DNA from: Bacillota bacterium
Lineage (GTDB): Bacteria; Bacillota; Clostridia; Peptostreptococcales; Anaerovoracaceae
Direction of reading: 5' to 3'
NCBI GenBank assembly: GCA_029006195.1
Contig: JAQXGH010000017.1
Span: forward strand, 1-64,000
Length of the DNA stretch: 64,000 bases
Shown: in pieces, positions 17,788-27,200 of the stretch
How the letters are laid out: each line of letters opens with the position of its first letter
Position numbering within the stretch: the first letter of the stretch is position 1
The notes under the pieces: model-generated
Databases searched by the model: none
Seen by the model: only the letters and a program-made list of their open reading frames with translations
Told to the model about the DNA's origin: nothing
Translations under genes and position numbers: made by a program

Positions 17788-19251
17788 ATGCTTAAATACG
17801 AACTGGATAAAATGCTTTATACAATACCGGCAGAGAGCCACAGCGAAGGTGAAATCAGAGCGGCTCTGGCAGCACACCCTGAGGTAAAATTTGTATCGGT
17901 TGTTGGTATCGACGTTGGCGGACATGATACGGATGAGAAGATTCCTGTAGAAGAATTCTTAAAGGATGTAGAAGGCTTCTTACAGACAGGCGTTCAAACA
18001 GATGGATCCAGTGTAGTATTGCCTAAAATTGCAGAACTCAACAATGCTAAGGTAGACATTATTCCTGACAGAAGCGTTGACTGGTTTGTTGACCACAACT
18101 TCAATTATCCTGATCCTACAACTGGACTTCCTGTTGGTACGCTGAGAATCCCTGGATCACTGGTACATAACGACAGCATGAAGGTTGGATCAAGAGTTGT
18201 ATTAAGAGAAGCAATCAGCAACTTTAAGAAGGATATCTTAGAACTGCTAAAGAACAATCCATATGTATTTGAATACATGGATATCGATAGCGTCGATGAA
18301 ATCGACGAAGTTGTTATCACAGCAGCTACAGAACTGGAATTCTGGGTAAAGACTCCAGATGATGATGCTGATAGAGAACAGCTTTCAACAGCACAGATGC
18401 TGAAAGAACAGTACTGGAAGAGAACAACAGGTCCAGTTAGAACAGCTCTCGAAGAGTGCCTGCTTGTACTTCAGAAGTACGGTTTCGAAATGGAAATGGG
18501 TCATAAGGAAGTTGGCGGAGTTAAGGCTAAGCTCGGAAACTCAGGCAGCTATGACCATGTAATGGAACAGCTTGAAATTGACTGGAAGTATTCAACAGCA
18601 GTTCAGGCAGCAGATAATGAAAATCATATTAAATATGTAGTAAGAGACGTTTTCAGAACATACGGCCTGGAAGTAACATTCATGGCAAAGCCAATGGAAG
18701 GCATCGCAGGAAACGGCGAACATACTCATATGGGCGTTGCAGTTAAACTTAAGAATGGTAAGAGAGTTAACCTCTTCGCACCTAAGAACGATAAGGAACA
18801 GTTCCTTACTCCAATCGGATTCGGTGCGCTTATGGGTATCCTCAAGAACTATGACATCATCAATCCGTTCGTAAGCTCAACAACAGATGCACTGAACAGA
18901 CTCAAGCCTGGTTATGAAGCTCCGGTTTGTACAGTAACATCACTTGGAATCAACGCAGCATCACCATCAAGAAACAGAACAGTACTGGTTGGTCTTGTTA
19001 GAGAACCTGGCAATCCGCTGGCAACAAGATTTGAACTTAGATCACCAAACCCAAAGAGCAACACTTACCTGGTTCTGGCAGCATCATATATGGCAATGCT
19101 TGATGGTATCAAGGAAGCTCTCGAAAACAAGAAGACTCCAGAAGAACTTGAAAAATCAATTTCTAAGGAATACGGCCAGGAAGATTTCTACCTCGAAAAG
19201 GATAGAATCTACAGAAGTGAACTGGATGTATTCGAAGAATATACAGAATAA
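17788..19251 (+). CDS. glnA: Glutamine synthetase, truncated by an in-frame TAA
   Basis: This 487-residue ORF has glutamine synthetase signatures: TELEFWVKTP (first Glu motif), MEMGHKEVGG, NGEHTHMGV, the NAASPSRNR segment and RFELRSPNPKSNTY near the C-terminal catalytic Arg/Glu. The enzyme makes glutamine from glutamate, ammonia and ATP. ATG 17788 is preferred over 17770 because GGGGGAGG lies just before it. The reading frame is open again immediately after the TAA at 19249-19251 and continues for 153 codons, so the full gene would code for about 640 residues. All recognisable catalytic motifs lie before the stop; the lost part is helical. Confidence 0.85.
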   Translation: MLKYELDKMLYTIPAESHSEGEIRAALAAHPEVKFVSVVGIDVGGHDTDEKIPVEEFLKDVEGFLQTGVQTDGSSVVLPKIAELNNAKVDIIPDRSVDWFVDHNFNYPDPTTGLPVGTLRIPGSLVHNDSMKVGSRVVLREAISNFKKDILELLKNNPYVFEYMDIDSVDEIDEVVITAATELEFWVKTPDDDADREQLSTAQMLKEQYWKRTTGPVRTALEECLLVLQKYGFEMEMGHKEVGGVKAKLGNSGSYDHVMEQLEIDWKYSTAVQAADNENHIKYVVRDVFRTYGLEVTFMAKPMEGIAGNGEHTHMGVAVKLKNGKRVNLFAPKNDKEQFLTPIGFGALMGILKNYDIINPFVSSTTDALNRLKPGYEAPVCTVTSLGINAASPSRNRTVLVGLVREPGNPLATRFELRSPNPKSNTYLVLAASYMAMLDGIKEALENKKTPEELEKSISKEYGQEDFYLEKDRIYRSELDVFEEYTE

Positions 19252-19710
19252 GAAAGAGAAAAGTTCTTCGGACCTGCCCCTAGAACAGTATGGGAAAACA
19301 TTACTGCATTTGATGAACATGCAGACAAACTGAAAATTCTCCAGAGAGACGATGTAATGACAGCTAAGACTCTGGAATCATATAGAGAAGCAGTAATCGA
19401 ACAGTGGGCTACAGAACTTCAGAACAGAACTCTGCAGGAAATGAGAGCACTGCTCGGAGAAGCAGTAAAGCTTCACGATAGTTCAGACTGTGTTGATTAC
19501 GATGAAAAACTGTGGCAGCAGATAATCGAACTGCGCAACTCAATCGGCAAGAACACACTTACAGAAAGATGTCTCCTTGCTAAGATCGCAAAGGCTTTAG
19601 ACCAGAAAGATTATGATGTTGCATCAGAACTGCAGATAGAAGTGCAGCAGAAAATTGAAGAGTTTATTAAATTATACACCGTATACAGGAAAAACCTGTT
19701 CCTTGCATAA
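19252..19710 (+). pseudogene. glnA: Severed C-terminal part of the glutamine synthetase
   Basis: The frame directly after the TAA reads ERE KFFGPAPRTVWENITAFDEH and continues to 19710 with the same codon habits as the upstream part. The ATG at 19357 called by the ORF track is an internal Met with no ribosome binding site. One base change (GAA to TAA) explains the break. A real nonsense mutation, a sequencing error or read-through are all possible. The region codes for a charged helical tail (about 150 residues) that extended bacterial glutamine synthetases carry. Confidence 0.8.
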
Positions 19711-19752
19711 TTGTGATATATGGACTAATTTACGCATATTTGGAGGAGAAAA

Positions 19753-21024
19753 ATGTTAGATATTAAGCGAATTAGAGAAGATTTTGACGCAGTTAAGGCA
19801 TCTGTAGAATCCAGAGGTAAGGGTGACTTTGGAATCGATAAGGTTCGTCAGCTTGACTTAGACAGAAGAGAAGTTCTGGCTGAAGTAGAAAAGATGAAGA
19901 ACGAACAGAAAGTAAAGTCAAAGCAGATCCCTGTTCTTAAGAAGAACGGAGAAGATACAACTCAGCTGATGGCTGAAATGAAGGAACTGAGCGACGCTAT
20001 CAAGGAACTGGACGGCAAGGTAAGTGAAATCGAAACAGCATTAAACGATGCTATCCTGAATATTCCTAACACACCAAATCCTGAAGTACAGGTTGGCGCT
20101 GATGACAGCGATAACGTAGAAATCAGAAAGTGGGGAGAACCTACAACATTTGATTTCGAACATAAGGCTCACTGGGATATCGGTGAAGACTTAGGAATCC
20201 TGGATTTCGAAAGAGCTGCTAAGATCGCAGGTGCTAGATTTACAGTATATAAGGGTCTGGGCGCTAGACTTGAAAGATCAGTTATCAACTTTATGCTGAA
20301 CCTTCACACTGAAGAACACGGATTCACAGAAATTCTGCCACCATTTATGGTAAACAGAAAAGCAATGACAGGTACAGGTCAGCTGCCTAAGTTCGAAGAA
20401 GACATGTTCTACATTCCACAGAAGGACTTCTTCCTCATCCCAACTGCAGAAGTTCCTGTAACTAACCTTTATGATGATGAAATCCTGGATGCAGATGCTC
20501 TTCCTATCTATCACACAGCATACACTCCTTGCTTCAGAGCAGAAGCAGGCAGCGCAGGTAGAGACACAAGAGGTCTTATCAGACAGCATCAGTTCCAGAA
20601 GGTTGAACTGGTTAAGTTCGTTAAGCCAGAAGGTTCATACGAAGAACTGGAATCACTGACTAGAGCTGCAGAAGAAGTACTTAAGAGACTTGAAATCCCA
20701 TACAGAGTTGTTAGACTCTCAACTGGTGACCTGGGCTTCTCATCAGCAATGACTTATGATATCGAAGTATGGATGCCAAGCTATGGCAGATATGTTGAAA
20801 TCTCATCATGCAGTAACTTCGAAAACTTCCAGGCTAGAAGAGCAAACATCAGATTCAGAGAAGGTAAGAACAAGCCGGAATTCGTACATACTCTTAACGG
20901 TTCAGGACTTGCAGTAGGCAGAACTGTAGCTGCTATTTTAGAAAACTATCAGCAGGCTGACGGATCAGTTGTTATCCCAGAAGTACTGCGCCCTTACATG
21001 GGAGTTGATAAAATCACAAAATAG
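19753..21024 (+). CDS. serS: Seryl-tRNA synthetase
   Basis: The 423-residue length is typical. An N-terminal coiled-coil arm (about 30-105) is followed by a class II synthetase core with motif 2 [36 protein letters not shown] and motif 3 [17 protein letters not shown]. It charges tRNA-Ser (and tRNA-Sec) with serine. GGAGGAG precedes the ATG. The gap from the glutamine synthetase remnant is only 42 bases, so no T-box leader fits there. Confidence 0.97.
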   Translation: MLDIKRIREDFDAVKASVESRGKGDFGIDKVRQLDLDRREVLAEVEKMKNEQKVKSKQIPVLKKNGEDTTQLMAEMKELSDAIKELDGKVSEIETALNDAILNIPNTPNPEVQVGADDSDNVEIRKWGEPTTFDFEHKAHWDIGEDLGILDFERAAKIAGARFTVYKGLGARLERSVINFMLNLHTEEHGFTEILPPFMVNRKAMTGTGQLPKFEEDMFYIPQKDFFLIPTAEVPVTNLYDDEILDADALPIYHTAYTPCFRAEAGSAGRDTRGLIRQHQFQKVELVKFVKPEGSYEELESLTRAAEEVLKRLEIPYRVVRLSTGDLGFSSAMTYDIEVWMPSYGRYVEISSCSNFENFQARRANIRFREGKNKPEFVHTLNGSGLAVGRTVAAILENYQQADGSVVIPEVLRPYMGVDKITK

Positions 21025-21097
21025 TTGTATAATATAAGGACTTATTTTTAAGAATATAAGAAGTTGTACTTATATTATAAAAAACGGAGAACATTTT

Positions 21098-22123
21098 ATG
21101 GTCAAGACACTTAAAGAACATACGAAGACAATCATTGCCATAATGGCAGGTATCATCGTACTGCTCGGAGGCTTTATCATATACCAGCAAATTACACAGC
21201 CATATGCAGTATACGCTAACGGTGATAAAGTAACTAAGCCATATGCTATTACAGTAAATGGAGAAGATATTCTTCTCGTTGGAGACGAAGAAACAGCAGA
21301 AGGCGTTGTTACAGAAGTAATGGAGAACTACACACCAGAAGGTGCACAGGTAAACTCCATCACAGTTGATAAGCATATTCAGGTTAAATCCAAGAAATTA
21401 GAGAAGTCAGAAGTGCCTGAAACAGTACTTACTAAGGAAGAAGCTGTTAACTACATCATGGATAAGAATGACAGCGATGAGCCTATATTCTCAGTAACAG
21501 TATCAGCAGATACAGGTTCAATCGAGGCTGTTAAGGCTGGAGTTGCATACGAAGACAATGATGAAGATTACGAAGGCAACCTCTCATTAAAGAGCGAAGG
21601 TAAGTCAGGCAGCCAGGTAGTTACAGATGAAATCACATGTGTTAACGGTAAAATCCTGACTCAGGAAGAAGTAAACACTAAGATTGTCCAGGATGCAATT
21701 GATGAAATCATTCTGCAGGGAACAAAGGAAAGACCAGCTGACACAGTATTCCAGGATTATTCTGGTGAAGCTATGGCAGAAGGCGATGGACAAACTGTAG
21801 TAAACTTTGGCAGACAGTTCCTTGGCAATCCTTATAGATGGGGTGGCACAAGCCTTACAAACGGTTGCGACTGTTCAGGATACATCTATGCACTGTATAA
21901 CCACTTCGGAGTACCTGTTCCTAGAATGGGTATCTACAGAGTTGGCAGAGGCGTAAGTTTAGCAGAAGCTAAGCCAGGCGATGTAGTTTACTATCCTGGT
22001 CACTACGCTATGTATGCAGGAAATGGCAAGATCATCCACGCTTACAACTCAAGAGTTGGTATAGTAGAAAGCAATGTTCATGCACCAGGAACAATTCTTT
22101 CAGTAAGACGAATTGTTGAATAA
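21098..22123 (+). CDS. NlpC/P60 cell-wall hydrolase
   Basis: This 341-residue protein has an N-terminal membrane anchor or signal helix (about 11-30), a central region of about 190 residues that I do not recognise, and a C-terminal NlpC/P60 domain (about 230-341). The catalytic Cys lies in NGCDCSGYIYA and the His in GHYAMYAGNGKIIHAYN. Such enzymes cut peptide bonds in peptidoglycan stem peptides. A TATAAT at 21028-21033 just after serS could give it its own promoter. A terminator follows. Confidence 0.9.
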   Translation: MVKTLKEHTKTIIAIMAGIIVLLGGFIIYQQITQPYAVYANGDKVTKPYAITVNGEDILLVGDEETAEGVVTEVMENYTPEGAQVNSITVDKHIQVKSKKLEKSEVPETVLTKEEAVNYIMDKNDSDEPIFSVTVSADTGSIEAVKAGVAYEDNDEDYEGNLSLKSEGKSGSQVVTDEITCVNGKILTQEEVNTKIVQDAIDEIILQGTKERPADTVFQDYSGEAMAEGDGQTVVNFGRQFLGNPYRWGGTSLTNGCDCSGYIYALYNHFGVPVPRMGIYRVGRGVSLAEAKPGDVVYYPGHYAMYAGNGKIIHAYNSRVGIVESNVHAPGTILSVRRIVE

Positions 22124-22145
22124 TTAAATAACAGACATAAAAACG

Positions 22146-22178
22146 AGGCTGCTGATTCTTTTGTTGGTAGCCTTTTTT
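22146..22178 (+). terminator. Terminator after the NlpC/P60 gene
   Basis: AGGCT pairs with AGCCT (extended by G-C pairs) and is followed directly by six Ts. Confidence 0.75.
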
Positions 22179-22237
22179 GCACTCTTTGCGCTAAAAAGGT
22201 GTTTTTTGACTCAAACTTGAGAAATACGCTGAAAAAA

Positions 22238-22267
22238 TTGACATAAATTTGAGATGAGTCGTATAAT
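22238..22267 (+). promoter_or_regulatory. Strong sigma-A-type promoter of the surface/ABC cluster
   Basis: A perfect TTGACA and a perfect TATAAT are separated by 18 bases. They lie about 30 bases before the first riboswitch and 390 bases before the first gene of the cluster. Confidence 0.85.
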
Positions 22268-22304
22268 TAAGATAGCAAGAAAAAAGTTGCCACAATAACA
22301 ATAA

Positions 22305-22427
22305 ATCTCCGATTTTCATTCGACACTAGTTGCCGGTGAAAACGATAGGGTTACAGAAGCGATTTTGTAGCCTGCCATTGCGCAAAGGAGACCAGGCCTG
22401 GAAGGCTGGTTTTGCTTTGCTTTTTTT
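22305..22427 (+). ncRNA. Moco/Tuco-type riboswitch with transcription terminator
   Basis: The element is closed by TCTCC (22305-22310 region) with GGAGA (22387-22391). It contains CGACAC, TGCCGG, ACGATAGGGT, GAAGCGATTT and GCCTGCCATTG blocks that recur in the same order at 50.8 kb. One stem shows compensatory change between the two copies: TTTTCA/TGAAAA here against CCTTG/CAAGG there. It ends in an ACCAG/CTGGT hairpin and a seven-T run, suggesting ligand-controlled termination. The layout matches, from memory, the Moco RNA motif that senses molybdenum or tungsten cofactor; I could not run Rfam. Confidence 0.8.
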
Positions 22428-22460
22428 ATATTATTTTCATAACAAAAACTGCATTTCGAG

Positions 22461-22560
22461 CTGTAAATCCTAACGGAATCAGTCCTATGGATTTAAGCCA
22501 GGGTGTTTTAGGGAAACTGAAGCGCCTCCCGATATTGGAAAGAAACGCAAAAACGGTATT
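22461..22560 (+). ncRNA. Second structured leader element of unknown class
   Basis: Downstream of the Moco-type element, AAATCC pairs with GGATTT, followed by possible GGGA/TCCC and GCG/CGC pairings and A-rich conserved-looking stretches (GGGAAACTGAAGCG, GGAAAGAAACGCAAAAA). It resembles a riboswitch aptamer but I could not assign it to a class; c-di-GMP and cobalamin consensus patterns fit poorly. Confidence 0.4.
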
Positions 22561-22593
22561 TAGATTTAGTGATAGATTTTAAGTATTTATCCT

Positions 22594-22637
22594 ACAGTTC
22601 TTTGAGTTCCTTTCGATTCAAAGAACTGTTTTTTTAT
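22594..22637 (+). terminator. Perfect intrinsic terminator directly before the first cluster gene
   Basis: ACAGTTCTTTGA and TCAAAGAACTGT form a perfect 12-base-pair stem followed by a run of Ts, only 20 bases before the start codon at 22657. A terminator in this place makes sense only as part of a transcription-attenuation switch. Confidence 0.9.
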
Positions 22638-22656
22638 TCTAGGAAAGGATGACAGT

Positions 22657-24207
22657 ATGAAGAGATTATTATCAATAATTATGGCTTTGGCGCTGGCTCT
22701 TACAATGTGCTTTTCACAGTCAGTAGTGTACGGCGCAGAAAAAACAACCGATAATGACTTCGTTGCCTTAAAGGTTTTTTACAAGGACAAACTGGTAAAG
22801 GAAATGACGCTTTATGACCTTGAAGAACTTGAGGAAGCTGAAGGGTCAGTCATTCGCTCATATTCAGGTTACAACAGAAATGTAACTTACAAGGGTAAGG
22901 AGTTAAAGGATCTTCACGGCCCGACTATCCAAGGCATTTTAGCTGAAGCAGGAATAGACGTAACTGCTCTTAAGAGTACAGATATCATTGAAATAAACGG
23001 CTATGATCAGTACGGTTACAAGTTCCAGATCGGCCAGCTCTTTAAAACAAGATACTATTACCCTAAGGCAGCTGATGAGGACTATCAGATCGGCGCGCCT
23101 GTCAAGCCAGAAACAATGGAAGGTGCAGTAGAAGTGCCTGCTATTCTGGCTCTTGACTGCAGAGAAGAAGAGGACGAGGATAAGCGTATTGACCGTCTGG
23201 TATTCGGCCAGGAATATCCTAATGAACAGAACTATACTCTGTTCACCAAGTACATGGTCGACTATAAATATAGAAACCTGAACGGTACTAGAATTTCAGA
23301 AATCAGAGTTAAGCCGGCTAAGGCAACTAAGTGGTCCAATGTAACAAGTCCAACTTACAAAAATAAGGCTAAAGTTCCTATCGGAAGTCAGATAAACTTT
23401 AAGACAAAATACAAACCGCCTCAGGACGTTGCATGGATCGTTTATACAACAGATGGAACTACACCTGATGTATCATCCAGTAAGTATAACTATTCAAGAT
23501 GGGGCGATAACAGACCGGTAGAAATTAATAAACTGGGCAAGATGACAGTCAAGGTTAAGACCATAGGCGTGGGCAAAAGTGATAGTTCAGTAATGACTCT
23601 TAACTACACAGTAATCGTTGGCAAACCTGCAAACTTTAGTGCCAAGTCCACAAACTACGACGAAGTAACCCTTAGCTGGGATAGCAATAAATACATAACA
23701 GGCTACGAAGTATACCAGCTGGTAGGTAAGAAGTACCAGCTCATAGATACAGTGATTCCGGAAAATGGTGAGGCACTGCCTGATAAGCATGAATATACTG
23801 TAAAAGATCTTAAGACTGGAACAGCATGCAAGTTCAAGGTGAGAGCATTCGTAACGGAAGGTGAAAAGACAACTTACAGTGCATATACAGCAATCAAATC
23901 AGTAACACCTGCTGTACTCGCGCCTGAAATAGAAGATATCTATCAGGAAGAAGAAGGCGATGGAACTGCTATGCTGCAGTGGTCAGTAATCGAAGGCGCT
24001 GACGGATACGAAGTACAGAGATCGCTTTATAAGTCAAAGAAGTTCGCCAAAGTTCTGACAACAGAAGGTAATGAAGAAATCTTTGCCAGCAACACAGGAC
24101 TTAAGACAGGCAAGACTTACTATTATAAGGTTAGAGCGTACAGACTTGTTGATGGTAAAAAGAAATACGGTTCATACTCGATAGTTAATTCTATAAAGAT
24201 TAATTAA
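22657..24207 (+). CDS. Secreted SUOX-like/Fn3 surface protein
   Basis: This 516-residue secreted protein has a signal peptide (about 1-28). An N-terminal domain (about 30-220) carries sulfite-oxidase-fold-like motifs: LYDLEEL, VTYKGKELKDL...IQGILAEAGIDV and VEVPAILAL. A chitobiase C-like beta domain (about 225-325, YTTDGTTPDVSSS) and two Fn3 domains (about 328-420 and 425-515) follow. No LPxTG motif or C-terminal membrane helix is seen. The SUOX-like domain lacks the Cys that ligates molybdenum in true enzymes, so a binding rather than catalytic role is more likely. It is the first gene behind the Moco-type riboswitch. Confidence 0.8.
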   Translation: MKRLLSIIMALALALTMCFSQSVVYGAEKTTDNDFVALKVFYKDKLVKEMTLYDLEELEEAEGSVIRSYSGYNRNVTYKGKELKDLHGPTIQGILAEAGIDVTALKSTDIIEINGYDQYGYKFQIGQLFKTRYYYPKAADEDYQIGAPVKPETMEGAVEVPAILALDCREEEDEDKRIDRLVFGQEYPNEQNYTLFTKYMVDYKYRNLNGTRISEIRVKPAKATKWSNVTSPTYKNKAKVPIGSQINFKTKYKPPQDVAWIVYTTDGTTPDVSSSKYNYSRWGDNRPVEINKLGKMTVKVKTIGVGKSDSSVMTLNYTVIVGKPANFSAKSTNYDEVTLSWDSNKYITGYEVYQLVGKKYQLIDTVIPENGEALPDKHEYTVKDLKTGTACKFKVRAFVTEGEKTTYSAYTAIKSVTPAVLAPEIEDIYQEEEGDGTAMLQWSVIEGADGYEVQRSLYKSKKFAKVLTTEGNEEIFASNTGLKTGKTYYYKVRAYRLVDGKKKYGSYSIVNSIKIN

Positions 24208-24245
24208 TATATTTGTTCGTTATTACATTAAAAAAGGAGAAAGTT

Positions 24246-27200
24246 ATGAGTAAAGCAAGCAAAGGCAAGAGTATCATGGCTAAATTCCTGGGATTCTTCC
24301 TGGCAATAGCAATGGTATTCACAATGATGCCGCTGAATGCAAATACGTATTCATACGCTGCCGAAAACGAAATGACTCTGCAGACACCAGAACTGGTAGT
24401 TACAGGTTCAGCAGTTATCGGTAACGGAGGCGTATATTCAGCGGACAATGTTGGTCTCGAGAAATCATACACTCGTGATCAGCTGAAGCAAATGGTTACT
24501 AGCGGAGCAGGCGGTGCGGACGTTCTGTATTCAGCACAGAAGACAAAAGAACCGTACACAAAGCTTCTCTACAGAGCAACTGGTGTTTGGGTTACATCAC
24601 TTCTCGAAGGAACAGCTTATGATGCATCAACAGATGTATTACAGCTGATCGCTTCAGACGGCTATGTAACTTCATTCGACCCAGCTCGTAAAGAGCTGCA
24701 GGGAACAAAGATCAATGGTCTTAACGTAACTAGATATGCATTCCCTGGAATCATGAAAGGCGACGAAGCTAATGCAAAGGAAGTTCCAGCTATGCTGGCA
24801 TATGCATCAACTGAAAGCGAAGTTGAGGACCCTGAAACTGCAGGAGCAGAGAAAAATCAGCTCACACTGCACATTGGTCAGGAAACTGTAACAGAGCACA
24901 ACAATGGCGCTTACGCTAAGAAGATCAAGACAATGGTCGGCGGAGATAAGCTTACAGAAGTTGCTCTCACAGTAGGATCAGAAACATTCACAAGAGCTGA
25001 CGTACTGGCAATGCCATACGCAGAAAGAACATTCAATTACACAACATCAAATGGTAACGCTACTGATAACGTAAAGGGCGTTCCTATGTCAGTACTTCTG
25101 GATGGATGTAACGAAAACGATACAGTAAACTTCGAAGCAGCGGATGGATATGCAGTTGCAGCTTCAGGAATGACTGTTAAGCAGCTCATCGACGGCAACT
25201 TCATTCTGGGCTATGAAGTAAACGGTCAGGGTCTTTACAGCACAAAGAAGAAGGACCCTAGCGTATACGGTTTCTTCAACCTCTATGGCGATGGCGATGC
25301 ATATGCGAAGCCTGCGAAGCTGGTTAACAAGATTTCAGTCGTATCATCAGAAGGAATCGACTTCACAACAAGCCCATATAAGCACATCACAAACGGTGGA
25401 CAGTCAGGTTCATCACCTTATAACATCGACGCTATCACAGGTGCAACTCTCACAGTAGAAGGCCCTGGAGTAAAGTCAAGTGTACCACTCCCAGTAAGAG
25501 ATCTGGAAGGACAGAATAAGGGTGCTGTTCGTGGTGTTTACACAGATGAAAGAAACGGCAAAGAAACTACTCGTTCATACGAAGGTATCGATCTCTACTA
25601 CATTCTTAACAACATGCAGACTGGTACAAACGGTATCATTCTCACAGATAAGGCTAAGAAAGTAGAAATCAAGAACAGAAACAGAAGGACTATTGCAACA
25701 TTAACAATTGATGAAATCAATAAAATGCATGAGTCGGACCATCCTGCAATCGTAGCATACGGTACTGCAAATGAAGATGGTACAAATGAAAGACCTTTCG
25801 TATACAACGGAGCAACAGGTGAAGATTTAGAACTTGGTAATAACGACGGATGTCTGAAGCTGGTTTGTGATACAAGCAGCATGGCAGATCAGACATATAA
25901 GACATTTGGAAACATGGCTTATATCTATGTTGAAGAAGATACAACACCTGGATTTAAGCATGACAAGGAACCATATAACCATAAGGACAATACTAAGTAC
26001 ATCGTAACACTCACTGGTGACAAGATGGGTAAGGAAGCTCTCTACACAGTAGATCAGCTGGAAGACATGGTCACTTATGATGCAGATGGAAACGTAGAAG
26101 CCGGAGGTATCGGTTATCGTGATGAATATAGCTTAGCAAACTCAACATACTGGTATGTAAATACTTATGAAGGCGTTAAGCTCTGGGATCTGCTGGTTAA
26201 GTCAGGACTGGATCCTGCACTGGCAGATGATGACAGCGTTAAGGTTTCATTCGGATCAACAGACAACTACACTGGTTTTGATACATTCACAACTAAGCAG
26301 CTGGCTGACCCTAACAACTTCAAGTTCTACGAAAAGAACGCTGCTGACTTAAACGACGGCAAGTATGAATCAACAGATGAAGCTGACCTTATCAAGGCTG
26401 GTTATCCTGTACTCCTCTCATACGGTGTAAACGGATATCCATATGTTAAGAGCAGCAAGCTCGACGGTTACCTCAGCGGTCTGCAGAACGATGGCGGTCC
26501 ACTGAGAGTTATCTGGGGCAAGACATCATATAACCACGCTAACGGATCAAACCAGGCTAAGCTGGTAGACAGAATCTTCGTTGGCGGAAACACATATCAC
26601 TATGCTACACATAAGTACACTGACGCAGTTGCAAATCCAGCTCAGAGTGCTCAGAGTGCACTTCAGGATAACAAGATCACAGTAAATATCTACAATGGCG
26701 CTGGTGATGCTGCTCGGCTGATCAAGTCAGAGGAATACACAGTAGGCGATATCGAAGAGATCATCTATGATGGTGGCCTTACTGCTAACCAGAAGAAGGT
26801 TGCAGCTGTTAAGAACTTCTATGAAGTAAAAAAGAACGGATTTACATATTCAGATATTTACGAAGGTATCAACCTCAACTACTTCCTGGAGAACGTAGTA
26901 GAACTTCCAGGTGCTGAAGGTACGATCTCATTTAACGGTGCTGACGAACAACATGATCTGGGAACAGTACTTTCAATTGATAACGGCGTTAATAACAAAG
27001 AAGGCATCAGCGGACTTACACCAGTACTCGCTTATGGTAAGAACGGTTACCCTCTGGTAACAGATAAGGGAGAGGGATTTGTAAAGGCTGCAAACAACAA
27101 CAACGGACCTCTGCAGGTAATCATCCCTAGCAAGAGCGCTGGCGAAGCTTTCTCAGCATATAACAACGTAACAGAAATCTCAATCAACCTGACAGCTGAT

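Noticed and set aside
19249-19251. Selenocysteine or pyrrolysine recoding in the glutamine synthetase
   Set aside because: The stop is TAA, not TGA or TAG, and no SECIS-like hairpin was looked for or is required.
19357-19710. Independent small protein after the glutamine synthetase
   Set aside because: Its start Met has no ribosome binding site and lies in the same frame as the interrupted gene.
22305-22427. Cobalamin (B12) riboswitch
   Set aside because: GGAGACC resembles the B12 box, but the order of the other blocks does not fit, and the second copy at 50.8 kb lacks this match while keeping the Moco-type blocks.
22440-22560. c-di-GMP riboswitch
   Set aside because: ACGCAAA is present, but the paired AACC and GAAA receptor parts and the closing stem of the class do not fit.
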